The position numbers were made by a program, and so were the translations under genes. DNA of 64,000 nucleotides, from positions 3,038,001 through 3,102,000 of the forward strand of contig JAUCEF010000002.1 in assembly GCA_033558025.1 (NCBI GenBank), given 5' to 3'. The DNA is from Phytophthora sp. 'mugwort'. Taxonomy: Eukaryota > Oomycota > Peronosporomycetes > Peronosporales > Peronosporaceae. The first letter of the stretch is position 1. Every line of letters starts with the position of its first letter. The notes beneath the pieces are model-generated. The model did no database searches and was not told where the DNA came from. It saw only the letters and a program-made list of their open reading frames with translations. Of the stretch, positions 1 to 12,839 are shown piece by piece.

Positions 1-68
1 CTGAAGATACCTCACATGTCGTCATTCCTCACGGAAAGGATCGCTAGTATCGTATCCTTTATGAGACG

Positions 69-1712
69 CATGATACCCCATTTGGTGGTCATTTCGGTCG
101 AGAGAAGACCTACAGCTCGGTGAGTTCCCACTACTGGTGTCCGAAACTTTTCAAGGCGATCAGTACGTATGTACGCATGTGTGAGACGTGTTAACGGGTA
201 AAACCCTCACCACACTCGGCTGTGCCGTTGGAGAGCTTGCCTGTATCCACAGGGTGTTGGCAAACCATGGGTATGGACCGTGTTCGGTCTGACGGTGGGA
301 AACACGTGGTCTTTGTCGACCGATTGAGCAAGATGGATCATTTAGAGGCGGTGCCGGACTCCATCGATGGAGAAGGAATAGTCACGCTGTTCATGTATCG
401 TGTCTTTCGACAGCATGGTCTGCCAGAGGCAATTGGCTTGGATCAAGATCCCCGTTTCACGGGTAAGTTTTGGACGTCGATCATTAAGGTGCTCGGCACT
501 CGACTCGACATGTCCACAGCGGACCATCCGCAGACAGATGGTCAGATGGAACGCGTGAATCGCCTTGTTGAAGACATGTTTCGGAGTGTCTGTGCAGACA
601 GACCCAAGCAATGGGGCGCCATGCTCCCACTCGTTGAGTTTTTTTTTTGCATTGAACAATGCGATGCATGCCTCGACAGGCTTCATCCCGTTCTACTTGA
701 ACAGTCTCACACACCCTCGCGTCCCGCTGACGCCACCACCCGTGGTTTTGGGTTTATTGAGGGAGGGATAGCCGATGGGCTAGCTGATACTAGCCAGCTG
801 CAGTTCGCAAGCAAGTTGACACGTTCGTGTCAACGCCTTTAAATGTCTTACGACAAATACGCGATGTGATGGCGGAAAGCCAAGATGTTCAGAAGGACAG
901 GGTGATGCAAAGGCCAGAAGCAACATTGAAGTGTTTAAGGTCGGTGACAACGTTCTATTAAACGCTAAAAATCTATCTAAACATGCAGTGTCTGCGGTCT
1001 TTAAGACCAAGTTGCGCCTGCGCATCATCGGATCTTTTAAGGTCGTGATACGAAGGGCCTTGCGTACACGCTCAATCCTCCGAAGAAGATGCATACACAC
1101 CCCGTGTTTACTTAGGCTTCCTTATGCCATATCGAGACCCGGCTCGGGTGAGCGCGAGGACTTGGCTCCACGGCCGGTGGTGGCCGAAGTGCTGAATGCG
1201 CACGAGGAGGTCCAGCTGACCACGTAGTTCAGCGAGCGAACGGTCCAGCGCTTCGAAGCGACGAGAAGAGGACTGCTCCGAGAGCTCCAGGAGCTCCAGG
1301 CGGTTGGCAACCGAGGCAGGAGACTGCAACCAGTCGATTAGATGATACACGACATCGATCTCGTTAGCGAGACGGTGACGGTGACTCGTCGCCCACTGCA
1401 GTGAGCCGAACAGGGTCTGCACCCGCCTCGCTACCGCTGGCAGATCACTGCGACTCGCTGCGCGAGGATCCAGCTGGTCATCGACCTCCTCTGCCGTTGC
1501 TCGATGAGCAGAGAGCTTCCCACTATCATGTGGAGCGCATAGTGGCGCGGCGCCGTCGCCAGCATCTTACCCAATATCTCGTGAAGTGGAGGGGGTATCC
1601 TCACTCACAGAACGCCTGGGGTACGAAGTTCCCCTCCGGCAAGATTGCCCTGACGTCATGGACGCTTTCGATCGACGCGATCAACAGCTCCCCAAGGGCC
1701 GCTTCGCCTTGA
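69..1712 (+). pseudogene. Ty3/gypsy pol 3' part: integrase and chromodomain, degenerate
   Basis: This is the end of a gypsy polyprotein that would insert element cDNA into chromatin. An H-H-C-C zinc finger is readable from 69 (HDTPFGGHFGREKTYSS, then CETC near 180) and is followed by an in-frame TAA. The integrase core follows in the same frame at 222-842, with FVDRLSKM, DQDPRFTGKFW and HPQTDGQMERVNR giving the D, D and E blocks. A poly-T run near 640 accompanies a frameshift. The C-terminal segment FKVGDNVLLNAKNLSKHAVS is at 931-1000, and a chromodomain (HYHVERIV, QYLVKWRGYP) lies at about 1521-1640. Several stops and frame changes show it is dead. The 5' part lies outside the window, and I see no LTR after the chromodomain. 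Confidence 0.85.
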
Positions 1713-2731
1713 GTTTCGCGAACTCGAACCGGAGTCCACGTTCGACGCGAACATCAGTTTCACGAAACCTAGCCCGAAGGGTATCAGTGGAAGAGAGCTT
1801 TCGAACTCCTTCGACCCAGCTCTGGAACTGACCCACGTCTTCCCAAGACGTCTCCCCTGACAAGAGCACGACTGGTTAAGTCCGGATCGGTGTGTCCGAG
1901 GCATACCGGGCTTGCACTTGCAGGCGCTCACGATACTCGGCTGAGTAGTCACTTGAGGAGTCAAATATCTCTTTCTGGGAGACTCTCGCGCGTCGGGCTC
2001 GTCAGGCATTGCGGCCGCCGGCCCAATAACATACGTGTTAAGCAACTCCAATGCTGCTTGGCGAACCACTTCGCTGGGATCGCGAGGCTCGAAGCCATAG
2101 TCACGACTTGACCGGGTAAGCAATGGCCGAGCCATAGGCCGCCTCGAGGGTGGGGCTACGGATCAGCAGCAAGCTGTTGCTCCTGGACTTCATCCAACGG
2201 GTTGGCGACACCAGATCCCTGAACGCGGAGACGCATTGCGTAGGACTCGTGGAGTCGAGAGATCGAACGGATTCGGAGCGCGCAGTTGGCGGCGCGGGGT
2301 CGGCGAGCGGACAGAACTATACCGGTCATGGACTCAGTATAGTCGACCTCCTGTTCACCTTCCTCAAGGTCGTCAAAGAGGGTGTCTCGTGCAAAGCGCA
2401 CGGGGGCACTCCTTCCAGCGACTCCGCCGCCGATACACACGGTCTTCTGACCGTATAGGCGCTTGTGCGCTGCGTGATACCCAAATATCGAGAGCCTCGC
2501 GGTCACTGGTGGCGCGCGGTCAGATACCTCTCCCGGACGGGACGACGGGGATGACGAAGGTGTCGGGGACACAGAGGGGCTTAGCCCGCGGCGAGAGCTG
2601 TTGTCGCGAGGGGAACGAGCAAGGTCAAACGACCAATTGGCTGTGGGCATCCTAGTGCGGACACTCGATGCGGAACGGACAGTGAAGCGCTCTTGCAGCG
2701 GAAGGTTGCTGGCCTTTTGAGATTGATGCAA
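1656..2731 (-). pseudogene. Possible gypsy gag remnant
   Basis: Two minus-strand open segments (2731-2156 and 2135-1656) together read as a polar, Ser/Pro/Arg-rich protein, with a helix-rich part such as EVVRQAALELLNTYVIG and WEDVGQFQSWVEGVRKL. Composition and length resemble the gag matrix region of oomycete gypsy elements, but no zinc knuckle is visible. It meets the 3' end of the plus-strand gypsy pol at about 1690, so the two remnants are in opposite orientation. The assignment to gag is inference; it could be another repeat-encoded protein. Confidence 0.35.
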
Positions 2732-2819
2732 TTAGACCCACGTGGCTGCGTGTATCCACGGTTTAGTGGGGAGAGCGTAACCCCGATTAACAAGATTTCA
2801 GTACATGGCCATAGGGCCA

Positions 2820-3090
2820 CTCGATATGCATTTGACTATGTTTAACTATGGTAGATAGTTAGAGTCATACATTTACACCACAGGCGGCTGTGGCGCAGAT
2901 AAGCAAACAAATAACGGTTCAGTTTAGCATTAAAGAGAGTATTGCCCTAGGTTTAGAAATACTCACTCTTCGAGTCTCTAGTGGTATAACTAGAGTGATC
3001 TAAGCCTCTGCGAAGACTTTAGGGGTTAGGATAACCACAGCTAAGACTCGGGGAGCATACACCTTCATCTGAAGCACTATGCTACGCAGC
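2820..3090. other. Non-coding stretch between gypsy remnants
   Basis: AT-rich sequence without a credible open frame or a recognisable LTR pair. It probably belongs to the surrounding retroelement debris. Confidence 0.4.
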
Positions 3091-4550
3091 CCCGCTGCAC
3101 AACCAGTAGCGAAATCACATACCATATGAAAGGGCTTCGATTCGTCCGGAAGCATGGGAATCGGAGCTTCGGACAGTCTCGTCTTCAGGAGTCGAAAAGG
3201 CCTTTTGGTTGTCGGGACGCCACAACCATGTGGCGCCTTTCTTGAGCAACGATGACAGCGGCTGAATCAAGCCGGCGTAATCGTTAGTATTTAGGAAGGT
3301 AGTTCGCGAGGCCCAGATACTGACGTAACTCCGTAGGGTTCTTGGGATTTGGCCAAGACAGATCGACGTGATCTTCTCGGGTCTACACGGACCCCTTCTC
3401 GCTGACGTAGCACCCGAGTACTGGAATCTCGGGAACACATAAGGCACATTTCTTCAGGTTTCGCATAGAACTTGTTCTCGCGCACACCTGAAAGCCTCTC
3501 TTCAGGTGGCCGAGATGAATTTTGAGCGCGCTCAAGTTGCCTTCAGAGCGACTGTGACGAAGATATCATCAAATTGGCTCGGTGCAAAGGCACGGAAGGT
3601 CGAAGTACCTGAGTGACCATACGATTGAACGCAGCGGGGGTTTCTTGAGTCCTTGCGGTATTACGAGCCACTCCCAGAGCTTGCCGCTGGAAGTGCTAAC
3701 CGCCGTAAACGGAACGTCGCTCTCACGCATGAGGATCTGATAGAAGCCGTCTATCAGATCGATCGCACTGAAGCTCACGACCTGACACCGAGTCAAGCAC
3801 CATGTCTTTTCGCGGGATTGGTGATTGCGCTGGGATGGTCGCGTCGTTCAATCTGTTGAACGCGTGGACGATGCGCCATCCGCCGGTGGCTTTTCTCACA
3901 TAGAAAAGTCGAACTCGAGTGCGGCGAGAAGCTTTCGCGAACGGGTTCGGCTCAGCGACGTCTTTCGAAGAACTCGTCGATCGCGACGTCTTGATCTCGC
4001 GGCAATAGCCACTGCCGTATCACGCAATATTTGGAGCCAGGCACGAGATTAATCTCGTGCCGTACGCCGGTAAGCCGGTAGCCCCGCCGGTATTTTATTC
4101 GGGACGACGTCCTCGAACTTGCGAACTCGCGGGCGACGTCGTACACCGGATTGCCAGAAGAGCGAAGTGATTCCCAGGATTGGGCTGCGGAGCGCTCTTC
4201 GCGAACCGATTTGGGTTCAGCTCTTTGGTCGAGCTAAGGTTACTAATCCGCTGACCACATTGAGTTCGTGCGTCAGCGGGTTTTCATCGGCGATCAAGAA
4301 AACTTGATCGATTTTGCCGGCCTTGAGGTCGTGCAGAAATGACTCCCAGGATAAGCCCGGAAGCCGGATGATTCACTTGGCGTCGTAAGAGGAATCGCGA
4401 CCTCGATGGTGTGGCTTCGTTTTGGAAAACCTTCCGTATACTCGAGTGCATAGACCATATCCACTGTTGTGTTCGCGTCGAGGGTGCGCCGAGGCATCAC
4501 CGTCGTCATGAACGGCGGGATGACTCCGTGCATCTCGAGCCGCTGCTCGA
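3090..4550 (-). pseudogene. Ty3/gypsy protease-reverse transcriptase fragment, degenerate
   Basis: Reading the minus strand from about 4533, a protease-like region (FMTTVMPRRTLDANTTVDMV) precedes the RT entry segment (HEINLVPGSKYCVIRQWLLP, 3952-4146). The RT palm follows (FSAIDLIDGFYQILMRESD, then LWEWLVIPQGLKKPP, 3569-3796). The thumb and RNase H approach is at 3115-3447 (YAGLIQPLSSLLKKGATW). The catalytic YxDD segment falls in a frame-broken part, and the copy stops just inside the RNase H start. At least three frame changes are needed, so it is a relic. The order protease, RT, RNase H fixes the orientation as minus. Confidence 0.8.
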
Positions 4551-5367
4551 GACAGATTAACTACTGTCACTGGCCGATTTTTTAGTGTAGAGCACGCTAG
4601 ATGAGGTGGTTCCCACATCGCTAAGTAAGCAGCCACGGTATTGCTCGCTGAGTACGAAGTCAGCTAACAATCCGGCTACTCGACTGGATGAACTCGACCG
4701 GCCGTTGGATGGTAACATTGAGATCTTTGCGAAGGTCGGTTGAGAGCCGACCACATTTCGTTTCATTTGATATTTTGTATAGGAACAGAGTTAACAATAG
4801 GAGGAGCCCCTTGAGAGCTCCCGGGAGATATAATAACAACAGAGTAACTCTTTCCAAGTCCAAGCCAAGTGTACACTATCCGGTAAGTCCCTGCACGGGC
4901 TGAATTTATAGTTACCGTTGGCTCCCGAGACGCATAGCTTGTAGGGTATTGACTGGTAGCGCCAAGAGAACGAGGTCGGCCCGGGGACTGGCGTGTATCG
5001 CCAAGCGCGAAGAAACCAGTCCTGCCGACCGCGGGCCGGTACACCGTATAGCCCGGGTACCGTAACACTTCTAGTCGAGAAGCCTTTGGTCTCGACGACC
5101 CGTCAAAGTGCTAACGCGCCGTCGTCCGCTCTTTAGCGGAAGGCACGGGATATCTAAGCCAAAGGCAGTCAGCTCAGCTGACCTCTGTGTATTGACTGGC
5201 TTGGGGCACTTGGTCTCGACGGAAGCGAGACACCACTGCCCCGGGAGGGCCGTACCGCTAGGGGCTACCCAGCGCAGGCCAACAAGGGCAGACTAGCTCG
5301 GCTATTGCTGTGAATCTTGCATAAGTAACCACATTCGACGACTTTGTGTACTACAATACCACAACTG

Positions 5368-5385
5368 GTGCCACGACCCGGGAAC
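5368..5385 (+). promoter_or_regulatory. Retroelement primer binding site candidate
   Basis: TGGTGCCACGACCCGGGA begins with the TGG expected opposite a tRNA CCA end. It lies directly after a CA-rich stretch that would be the end of the 5' LTR and shortly before the gag ATG at 5444. The cognate tRNA was not identified. Confidence 0.6.
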
Positions 5386-5443
5386 AGGGTGTGCTTGTCT
5401 TCACAAGTGCCAAGTTAACCAAGTTTCAAGAACACTGAGCAGG

Positions 5444-7750
5444 ATGGTCAAGGGATCATCGAATTCAAGTGGGGACAGCCCAGCGACCGTCGCAGGTTCA
5501 GCCCTCGCAGGGTCGAACTCATCTGGCGAGCTGATCGCTGGCCTGACGGCGGAAACCGTCGGCAGTGTTCGGTTTGAAGAATACAAGACTGAAGACCAAG
5601 AGGATGAAGGAGGACGTGATGAAGAGTATGAAGTGAAGGAGGAAGTCGAGTATGTGAAGATGACAACCGAGTTGCGTGCGGAGCTCGACGAGATGTCACT
5701 CCAAGTGAGCCGGACGGGAAATCCGCGCCCAGTTAAGCGCAATCTCGCCGCTGAACTCGACGATGATGTGGACGATGAAGATCACGGTGTGCTCAAGGGG
5801 AACTCCCACCCCTAGTGTCAAGGGCGACACGTAACACCGACACGCCGAATGCGAACAAGGTGTTGCGCGACTCGGCGAGGAGATGAGTTCCCCGTCAAAA
5901 TGGATGATGATGTTCGACCGGTGCCCATGGCTCAAACAAAATGGCCGATTTTAGGCGCGGAACTCACTCAACCGGTGAAAAGTACTAGTACCAACCAACC
6001 CGTGGAAGATACGGTGCTGCTGCTGAGGGCAATGGGCTACTGTTGTAACGGTCGCCCAAACAGCTTGATTCTATCTGGCTGGGATCTCCGCCGAGCCGGC
6101 ATGTAGTTGACCCACTGAACGCCGAATACGAGCTGCGTCCGGTTTGGAGAAAGCTCCCGGACCTCAACCGATGATCACCAAACGCATAGCCGAGCTCGTC
6201 GAAGACCCTAGCAAGGTCCCGCTCCCGAAGGCGCCTGAAACGAAACGAGCGGGTTCATTCCGATCTACCAAAGGGACTCGGTATTTTGAAGACTCACACA
6301 TGTTGAAGTCTCCGAAGTAAGCGAAGGAGCAAGTGAATCGTTATGATTAGCTTCATGATGAAGATGAAGAAGCCGAGCTCGGAGACGAGAAAAACATCAT
6401 AAGCCGACCTATGACAGCTACTACAGTGACTATGAAGCGTCAGTGAAGGAGCAAATCCATCGACTCAGCTACGATGAAAGTCGACCGGAACGACACGCAA
6501 TACCTGGAATGAAGAACCCATTTCTCCCTGGACAAGATGACTGAATTTGATTGGAGACGATTCCGGTCGGACGCATCATTGCAGTGGTTGAAGAGATTCA
6601 TCTATGAGATGAAAGGAACTCGGATACCTCAGAACTCGTGATACAAGCCGTTCCCGCTGTGCTTGGGTCGAGAGGTCAAAAGCTGGTACCGCCAGCTTGA
6701 CCTGCGGACTCAGAAGGTGTGGAGCCTACTTAGCGAGCCGTCCATGGATTGTAACCGTTCTCAATTCGACCAGTCGGCGCGTACCCGATACTACTCAGCA
6801 AGACGTAAAGATAAGGAACCCATTGGTGACTTCCTCGTCCGTTTGAATGGATACGCATGCACTGCCAAGACCCAGTATGGGAAGGACGGAGCAGATGCTT
6901 CTGAGCACGTAGAGCAGTTCTTGCTCCATTACGGGGACGTCGAGATCGTTGATCTGTTGTACACGCTCCTGCTCACCAAAATTCACCGTGTTGAACAAAT
7001 CATCAATCGGCGTATCATGGGGGAAAAACGTAAGAAACAACGCGACCTACCGGTGTCAGGCAAAGCCAGAGAGACTAGGCGCGGAGGTGGAAGTCGGCGG
7101 AGCGAGCCTCGGCGCGAATCCCGCAGAGATGACCGCAGATATAACCGCCGAGGTCGTCGAGATGAAGGCCGTGATTGCCGAGTCGCACTTGCCGATGCAA
7201 CACTGAATGAACTCTACCACGGTGTCGACCAGCGACAGCCGAGTCGACGAGCCCGCTCGGTGAACTCAGCGGATGAATTAGTGACTACAGTGACTATAGC
7301 AAGTCGGATTCAGACCCGGATCAAGATTATCTCGACTTGGAGGAAGTCAGCAACCGCTCCAAGAACCCTGCTGGACGAGCCGACTCAAACAGTAAACGTT
7401 CGGCCACAACCAGTCCACCGTTCAACACGTCTGACGTCGAGATCGCTGTGATGACTCGCGTGAACGCCAGCGTTTTTGAGCGCAGATATCGCCGTGATGA
7501 CTCCCGCAAACGCCCACGTTACGGACCATGTGCCGCGGGTGGAGGCGATGGCCACTCAGCACATTTCTGCCGTCGACGCTGCAAGTTCTTCAAACAGGTA
7601 CATGACGTCGGGTGCTGTGAGTTGTTCCAGCGTCTGGAAACGCTCGCCAAATTTGTCCGAATGTCAGTCGACAAGTCAGCTCTGCCAGCTGAGCTCCACG
7701 ATATTTACGAGCCGAAGGATTTAAACTCGTCGGCCCGCCAACACTGACTG
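5444..7750 (+). pseudogene. Gypsy gag, frame-broken
   Basis: Gag would form the virus-like particle. The first segment (5444-5815) is acidic and Ser-rich. A capsid-like segment follows at 6663-7451 (WYRQLDLRTQKVWSLL, FLVRLNGYACTAKTQYG), then an Arg-rich tract with repeated RRxRRD. Near 7531-7620 two zinc-knuckle-like motifs can be read (CAAGGGDGHSAHFC and CKFFKQVHDVGCC). Each lacks one of the expected Cys residues, replaced by Gly and Phe, so RNA binding is probably lost. Stops and frame changes separate the segments. Confidence 0.75.
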
Positions 7751-7925
7751 GGTTGGCGAATAACGGGCTGCCACAATCAAATGAGCCAGTGGTGGAAGCG
7801 AACTACGTGTTTGCTTTGTAGGCGAAGCAGAACAACCCGAGAAATGGGGTGAGAACGACGAGCTTGAATGTAAAATTGACGGGAATGTTGAACTCAGCGA
7901 TCCAGAGGAAGATTGCCGAGTTGTT

Positions 7926-8720
7926 ATGAGTGCGGGAGTAGAGACCCGACGACGAAGAAAAGCCGATGCCAGTGTGGTGACGGTGAAACTGCGTCCGGGA
8001 GAGCGCATGGGCTGGTGGTCGGCACGAACGTTCGATCGCCGAGTTCGTATGCGGGCTCTAGTGATTGGGGCGGTAAATGATGAGCGGACGAAGATTCTAC
8101 TCGATACTGGGGTAAACGTATCAGCTATTAGTCAATCTTTCGCGCGGCGGCTGCGATTGAAGCGGCATGCAAGCACTGATTTGCAGATCCATGTGCAAGG
8201 GATCGGTAAAGGCAAGGTGCCTACGACGACGAGGGCAGTGGTTAAAATTACACTCGGTTGGAACATCGTCTATGTATGGGTTATGTCACATCATGCAGGT
8301 GTTGAGCTGATACTCGATGCCGACTTTATGATACCTGCAGGAATACGACTGGATCTTTACAACTCGACAGCGAAATTACCAGATGAAGTACTAGTACCAC
8401 TCTTCAAGTCACACAACGCTAAGTCAGGGGAAACGGAGTATGACAACCAAACCACTGATGGTCCTACTGAATCGTTGAATGTGCTCAGTCAGCTGACAGT
8501 TGAGTTCAGCTTACGGCGCTGTCAGCCGAGTCGTGATACTTATGAGATGTGGATTCGGCATACTAATGATTGGATTGCGACGGTTGCGCATAATTCCAAC
8601 GGCATGGCCACACGGGTAATGATTACGAACGTCAGCAGTAAACTGGTATGGTGTCCCGCTCACTTCCCGGTGGTGCTATGGGCACCAAATGGTAATCTAC
8701 GCCAGACAATGGCTATGTGA
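7926..8720 (+). pseudogene. Gypsy aspartic protease
   Basis: This retropepsin-type segment processes gag-pol in intact elements. The catalytic DTG is in LLDTGVNVSAIS at about 8095-8130, and the flap-side motif reads ILDADFMIPAGIRLDLY. The usual ILGxDFM has a Gly-to-Asp change in this copy. It is open for 264 codons, one of the best preserved parts of the element, and continues directly toward the RT region. Confidence 0.8.
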
Positions 8721-9320
8721 GGCTTAACTCAGCGAAATACCGTGTTTGGCAAGTTCTAGCTTTCGAGTTCGCTATCGATAGGATCTGTTGAGAAAAGAAC
8801 AACGACTGCACGACGGGTGGATCGCACAACAACCAGCAGTAGTGGAAAAATGGCAGTCTGAAACACCGACACGGGTGACACCGCGGGAACAACACAGTTC
8901 CAGCAGCCGAGAAGCAGAACCCACTTGTGACCAGCGTTGGGAGCGGTTGGAACTGTCCAGAAGCAATATTATACTCCCTGACAATCAAACGCGGCCTATC
9001 ACTGAGGCCTCCGACTCCGAGTGCTCATCCGCCGAGTTCGCCGACCCTGTAGATAGTCCAAGGGAAGCATCAGCTGAGGTCAAACAGTCTTCCGCTGAGT
9101 CAGTATGGCGGACACATCCAGCACCTCGGCTGAGGTGATAGACTCCGTTATCCCAATGATTTGGGTAGCCGAGATCGGTTCGAGTGAGTCCATCAGCACA
9201 AATGATGATCCGCCTAGCATGATAATGAAAGTACCTGCCGGCGCTGGAGAAGTCGGAGAGAAAACCAGAACCAACACAGCGGAGACACGTAGCTGATGGC
9301 TGTGGAGTGAAGAAATCGAT

Positions 9321-10713
9321 GTGAGTGACGAATCTCTTGCAGACGACCCCGAAGAAGATTTGCGACTTCGCCTCATGGCAGCGACGGCGACGTTCGAGGA
9401 CCTGGCTGTAACGACGGTGCGCGATGAAAGCACGAATGTAGCTGGGTTCGAACACTCAGCTAATGAGATTGATCTGGAGGATTACGGTCGCGAGTTAGCT
9501 TTTCTATCTGATTTGAATGATTTGATGCCTACGGCTTTCGATGACACTGGAAATACTGTGGCGTGCAGTGATCACACACCGGTGCAACAACAACAGCTGG
9601 TAATGATGCTTAAACGTCATGAAAGTATCATGATCGCGAGTGGTAATGCACTGCCATCACCAACCTATGGTGCCATTTGCGATATTGACGTTCAAGGACA
9701 TCAACCGATTAAACAACGAGCCCGGCGGACACCTCTCAAGCATCTGAAGAAGTTGTACGAGCTCCTCAAAGGTCTATTGGAAGCTGGGTCGATTGCCTTC
9801 TCAGATCCTTGGGCATCCCCGATTGTTATTGTCCTTAACAAGAATGGGGTGGATATCCATCTGTGTATCGATTACAAGATGGTCAACACAGTCACGGTGC
9901 TCATGGAATATGCCATGCCTTTATTTGATGATCTGTTAACTGAGGTGGAAAGCTACCTTTGGTTTTGCTCCCTGGATTCGGCTAGCGGATTTTGGGCTGC
10001 TATGATGATGCAACGGGCTAGGCAACTTCAGCTTGTGTCTGTGCGCTGGGATTGGAGTGGCTTCGAATGCCTTTTGGCTTGAAGAACGCCCCTATGATTT
10101 ACCAGTGGCTAATAGACAATACCTTGTGGGGTTATGCACAACCCCGTAGTGGATGGACTGCTTATGCCGAACGTGTCCGCCAAGCTGAGGAAGCAGCCGC
10201 AACTCAGCGGAGTCGACACAGTGCAGGAGGAACTCAACCAATCCTGAGCCGAGTTACCCGACCAGGTTCGAAGCTGATCGCCGTGCCTTAGCTGAGTCCG
10301 ATCCGCTCCATGAATTAGTGGATGGACCAGATGGTAATATGTTCTTCAGGAATGGAGAATCCGATGAATCCAAACACGTCCCGGTGTTCGAACGCCGGTC
10401 ATTCGTGGATGATATCTGCTTGGGTGAGAAGACGTTTTTTTTATAAGTGTTTAGCCATGCTAGATCGATTATTTACACGATTCGCCGGGTGCCGAATCTG
10501 CATCAGCTTCACCAAAGAGCATCTTTGTGCAACAGACCGTTAGTTTCCTCTTTCATGATATCTCCCCAGTGGTGTATTTGCCAACCCGAAGAAGTTGGCT
10601 GAGATAGCTGAGTTACCGAAATCGAAGAAGGGAATGCAAGCTGTTCTGAATGCACTGAATTACTACAGTCGGTTCATTAAGAACATGGCAGTATACGGAG
10701 CTGTCCTCTACCA
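9321..10713 (+). pseudogene. Gypsy reverse transcriptase
   Basis: RT blocks are in order: QPIKQRARRTPLKHLKKLYE, then SPIVIVLNKNGVDIHLCIDYK at 9800-9890, WFCSLDSASGFWAA at about 9960, and the grip segment MEWLRMPFGLKNAPMIYQWL at 10052. The catalytic box is FVDDICLG at about 10402-10425, in a different frame from its neighbours, and the thumb is NALNYYSRFIKNMAVYGAVLY at 10640-10710. The catalytic Asp pair is intact, but frame changes occur near 10030, 10290, 10430 and 10560. The protein cannot be made as one chain. Confidence 0.85.
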
Positions 10714-10719
10714 GCTTAA

Positions 10720-11470
10720 CACGTCATCCCAGACTAAAGGGAACGGAATATAGCTTCCAGTGTGCGATTTGTGGCAAACGAAACCGCAAATAAGAAAATG
10801 TAAGGAAACAAAAGTGCATAGCCTACCTACCTCTTTTCTCTATTCAAAATGACTCATTTGGGTAGGATGCGTTTCCTCGTTGTCGAGATATTGAATAGTG
10901 AAGACTGGGTCCAGCGCTCGGAGGCTGCACCGTGAATGCCGTTCAATCAAACAATGGTACTGCAGGTACTACTCCTGCGCTGCTCTATTGTTTACATTCT
11001 GCGTGACCCCGTGCACATGCTCAGCCTGGTCGCCGCAGCTAATACCGACAGAAACGACGGATATATAGTGAATACAGGAAACAACACCTAGACTTTACCT
11101 GCAGCGAATTGCCGAAACACCTACTTGGCAGGCACTGCTTGTTCAGCCACGCGGTTTCGGTAGGCGAGATAATTTCTCCCAAGGATCTGGCGGAATCCTA
11201 GGTAGGGCTAATTTCACAGGTATTACTCTAAGCAAGGGTAGGTTAATAGTGGCGTTCGCTCCGACGTGACCCTCTGACCTCAAAACGACTCATTCTACAT
11301 AAGAAAAAAATTAAACGGCCTGGACCATAAAATAGTTCGTCACTACACGTCGCAGCGATTGATCATGGGTTCAAGAATCCTGAGAAGTATATGACCATAT
11401 GAGTCTCATAGTTGCATTTGAGATAGCGGCGTTCGTGTTTTCGAAACATCACACTTTCCGCTCTCACTAG
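10720..11470. mobile_element. Foreign insertion inside the gypsy pol
   Basis: The RT thumb ends at about 10713, and the RNase H lead segment resumes only at about 11475 (DFTSENDLTSAKSAFAALKE). About 750 bp between them have no pol similarity and no long open frame. The sequence is AT-rich with short polypurine tracts and could be a solo LTR or a short non-autonomous element. I could not define clean ends or a target duplication. The coding just after the insertion also looks diverged from what should follow the thumb. Confidence 0.55.
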
Positions 11471-11474
11471 ACCG

Positions 11475-12664
11475 GTATACCGTGTTAAGGATACCGACTT
11501 CACTTCGGAAAATGACCTGACTTCAGCTAAGTCAGCTTTTGCAGCATTGAAAGAATAAGTCATCCGAGCCCCAATACTCCGACACTTCAATCCATCGAAG
11601 GATGTCTACATTGTGCTTTTCGCCAACGACTGGACTTTGCGTTCTATCTTGATCATGATGATAAATTATACCCAGCTCGGTTCTGCGGCCGAGTCCTCAT
11701 GGACAACGAAGTCAACTATCACCCAGGTGAGAAGGAGCTATTAGCTTTACTCCAATTGCTGAAGGTCTGTTATATACTGCTAGCCAGCAAAACACTCACT
11801 GTTTTACTCGCTTTTCTACTTTAGAGTGGGTTTACCAGTCTAAATCACTCTACGGTCGGGCTACGAGCTTCGCAGTGTTATTGTCAGCCTTTCACATTAG
11901 GGTGAAACGGGTCCGAGAGCGGGATGTCGACTTGGCTCAGCTATTGCAGGCGTCTATCACTCCACACGTTGGATTCGACGAATCGCTCGCGCATATTGCC
12001 CCTCCCTCGAAGAACTCAGCGGCAGTACGATTAGACCCATCACTATTGTATGCTCACCTGCCTCGGGTCTTTGAAGTTATGTACTGTCCTTCGACGGGTC
12101 CGCTAATACTGAGAATGACGGTGGATATGGAAACTGTTCTTGGATCCTATGGCGCTTACCGACATGGGACACTGAAATCGCTGCGAGTGCGTACCTCTCG
12201 TCCCCATGGTTAACATAGCGGAGTACACTGGCATGAATAACGGTGTAACCGCAGCTTTAGACCGTGCAGTAACCGTTCTGGTAATCGTCGGGGACTCGCG
12301 GCTTGCCATCCAGCAATCCATGGGGGTGATCCGTGTAAGAAGGAGACGTTGCAAGTCGAGTCGGCGCGCCACAAGGAGAGTGACGGAAAGGCTAAAGTCA
12401 GTTCGCTATTTGCATGTAGTACGTTGCTACAACGCAGCACCTGACTCTCTCGCTACGGAAGCTCACGAGAACAAAGCTGGTCGTGTCGTACTCAGCGGCG
12501 AACGAAAAGCCGAGTTGAAGATGCTGAATCGGATTTCAGAAGAACTATATACGAAGAGCCAAGGTGAAAACAACGTGGAGACTGGTCGGATAGCAGTGAT
12601 GACCAGAAGGCAAACCCGCCGAGTTCACTTCGATGATAAAACCATGTTGAACCCGGCGGAATAA
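11475..12664 (+). pseudogene. Gypsy RNase H region
   Basis: The RT-RNase H tether is followed by RNase H-like sequence. Readable blocks are APILRHFNPSKDVYIVLFAN (about 11570), MDNEVNYHPGEKELLALLQL (about 11700), AEYTGMNNGVTAALDRAV and VIVGDSRLAIQQSMGVIRV (12206-12340), the last carrying the family's GDSRL block. The segment then enters the linker toward the integrase. In-frame stops (for example after AALKE and at about 11823) make it non-functional. Confidence 0.75.
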
Positions 12665-12839
12665 CCACCAAGATCGGCTGGCCGAATAGAGTAGTCAGCT
12701 GGAGACGACACAACCGTCCTATCAGACCTGGAGAGTGTTGGAACTGAGTTTGAGTCACCACAGCCGAGCCCATTTAGGATCAAAGTAGAAGGATCAACTC
12801 GAGCATCAGTTCGCGTGCCTAATGTAACTGACATTGATC

